A stretch of DNA of 6,669 bases from JARRNJ01 sp037385045 (GTDB taxonomy: Bacteria; Pseudomonadota; Gammaproteobacteria; JASBUN01), in assembly GCA_037385045.1 (NCBI GenBank), contig JARRNJ010000107.1:1-6669 (forward strand), in the 5' to 3' direction. Under the pieces are notes generated by a model, which saw nothing but the letters and a program-made list of their open reading frames with translations, was not told the DNA's origin and searched no databases. This document shows, piece after piece, positions 5,392 to 6,669 of this stretch. Position numbers and translations under genes: made by a program. The first letter of the stretch is position 1, and each line of letters opens with the position of its first letter.

Positions 5392-6669
5392 CTAGCCGGG
5401 GATGTGATCCGCGGCGGGCGGGCGTTGCTGCGATGCGGTGGTCTCACGCGCCCGCAGCAGCCGAAGCGCCGCGGCCATATAGGGTTCGAGCGCATCATTG
5501 GCGGCATCGTTCTGTCGGCATCCGCCGGCTTTGTCCGAACCTACGCAGACGTCCGGAGTGACGCCATTGCCCTGCAGCGCGACGAGGCCGGGGGTCAGCA
5601 GCTTGCCAGTGGTGAGCTTGAGCGCCATGCCGCCGGGCAACGGGACCAGCGTCTGCACCGTACCCAGGCCCAGGGTGTGGTAGCCCACCACGCGGGCACG
5701 GTGATGGCGCTGCAGTGCCGCGGCAATCAACTCGGCGCCCGAGGCCGTCCCATGGTTGACCAATACCACCATGGGCACCGATTCGAGCGGCGAATGATCG
5801 TCGCCCGCATGGAAGTCGACGCGCAGGCGGGGTACGCGTGCGCTGATCTTGGCGATCAGTCCGTCACGGAGAAACAGGTCGGCCACTTGCGCCGCCTCGC
5901 CGAGAATCCCGCCGGGGTCGTTGCGCAGATCCAGGATCAGGCCCCGCATCCGGCCGGGGGTCGCGGTCCAACCGGCCGCCGCCTTGCGAATAGCGCCCGC
6001 GGTATGCCGGGCAAGGCGATTGATCCGCAGATAGCCGATATCGCGGTTGTACCATCGAAATTCAAATGCCGGGTTGCGCACGCGGGCACGCTTGAGCTCG
6101 ACGGTGCGCTGCCGGCCATCGACGGCGCGTACACCCAGGCGCACGCTGGTACCTGCGGCACCGCGCAGGCGGCCGGCGACGTCCGCAAGCGCCTCGCCCG
6201 CCACGGACTGCCCATCGATCGATACGATCGCGTCGCCGCGTCTCAGCCCGGCCCGGGATGCCGGCGAGTCCGCCAGCGGTTTCAGAACAAAAATCCGATC
6301 ATCAACTTTTCTCAACACCAGGCCGACGCCCGCCCTCGCGCCATGAACTATGGTGTGGAATTGCCCTCGCGTGTAGAACGCGCTTTGGGAATCCAGACTG
6401 CCGAGTACGCTGTCGATGGCTGCCTTGGCAAGCGCCTCGTTGCTCAGCTTCGGCCGATGGTCTTTGACGTAGAGGTACACCGCGACCAGGCGCCGCCAGC
6501 GCCGGGCGTCCTGCGGGTTGCTGCGTTCCCACGCCGCCGCCGGCGTCTTGCCCCGTGGCCGAGCGTGGTTCGGATTGTAAGGGAAACCGCCGCGGCGCAG
6601 GATGCCGGCAACGGCAAGATCGACCAGACGGTCGACGTCGGTTTCTTCTACATAGGCGCCGCGTATCGT
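5392..6669 (-). CDS. S41 family (C-terminal processing) protease-like protein with PDZ domain, catalytic Lys replaced; N-terminus outside window
   Basis: 425 codons are visible, ending in TAG at 5392-5394. The frame is open to the right edge, so the GTG at 6478-6480 is only internal and the true start lies outside. An N-terminal helical part (YVEETDVDRLVDLAVAGIL, then ALAKAAIDSVLGSLDSQSAFY) matches the region before the PDZ domain in CTP proteases. A PDZ domain covers about visible residues 113-155 (GVGLVLRK ... SPASRAGLRRGDAIVSIDGQ). The S41 core follows with LILDLRNDPGGIL (about 244-256), the serine motif NHGTASGAELIAAALQ (S310, codon 5740-5742), and the C-terminal LTTGKLLTP and GNGVTPDV. 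The family lysine, 25 residues after the serine in (F)GKG(S/T)VQ, is leucine here: GLGTVQ (L335, codon 5665-5667 CTG). The glutamine four residues later is kept. Family members cut C-terminal tails of periplasmic proteins; this one may be inactive or use another base. Two cysteines (VCVGSDKAGGC) lie near the C-terminus. Confidence 0.88.
   Translation of the reverse strand, partial: TIRGAYVEETDVDRLVDLAVAGILRRGGFPYNPNHARPRGKTPAAAWERSNPQDARRWRRLVAVYLYVKDHRPKLSNEALAKAAIDSVLGSLDSQSAFYTRGQFHTIVHGARAGVGLVLRKVDDRIFVLKPLADSPASRAGLRRGDAIVSIDGQSVAGEALADVAGRLRGAAGTSVRLGVRAVDGRQRTVELKRARVRNPAFEFRWYNRDIGYLRINRLARHTAGAIRKAAAGWTATPGRMRGLILDLRNDPGGILGEAAQVADLFLRDGLIAKISARVPRLRVDFHAGDDHSPLESVPMVVLVNHGTASGAELIAAALQRHHRARVVGYHTLGLGTVQTLVPLPGGMALKLTTGKLLTPGLVALQGNGVTPDVCVGSDKAGGCRQNDAANDALEPYMAAALRLLRARETTASQQRPPAADHIPG

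Noticed and set aside
6302..6532. Separate small frames within the S41 region
   Set aside because: They overlap the continuous S41 frame, which reads through with family-like sequence to the window edge.

Overview
The window looks like a GC-rich gammaproteobacterial chromosome, possibly of a Chromatiales or Pseudomonas-like lineage. The grounds are a DUF2782 gene close to polA, a DNA polymerase I that aligns with the E. coli enzyme at a constant offset of 24 residues, and the GC-rich codon use. The genus cannot be named from the sequence alone.

Left part (1-1600, minus strand): three closely spaced genes form a probable operon, transcribed away from polA. In order of transcription they are a LOG-family nucleotide hydrolase-like protein, a small exported DUF2782 protein, and an exported thioredoxin-like (TlpA/redoxin) protein with a CPYC active site that runs off the left edge. 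A 206-bp divergent intergenic region with an AT-rich patch and a short direct repeat separates this operon from polA.

Centre (1807-4521, plus strand): a complete polA (904 aa) with 5' nuclease, 3'-5' proofreading exonuclease and polymerase domains, all with their catalytic residues.

Downstream of polA (4522-5391) there is no credible protein gene. The first 250 bases hold the most interesting structure: an inverted repeat TAGG-N6-CCTA, a -35/-10-like pair whose predicted start places that repeat at -41.5, and then a run of hairpins ending in two strong intrinsic terminators. Several loops are C-rich, and one contains CCTCCC. This fits a candidate small RNA gene in the polA-downstream position occupied by Spot 42 in enterics and ErsA in Pseudomonas. 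It is followed by an array of five 56-bp tandem units (4894-5171) plus one inverted copy of their palindromic core (4864-4893).

Right part (5392-6669, minus strand, convergent with polA): a PDZ-containing S41 (C-terminal processing) protease-like gene, open at its 5' end at the window edge. Its catalytic serine is present, but the residue exactly 25 positions later, where the family has the catalytic lysine, is leucine. It may therefore be an inactive or altered member.
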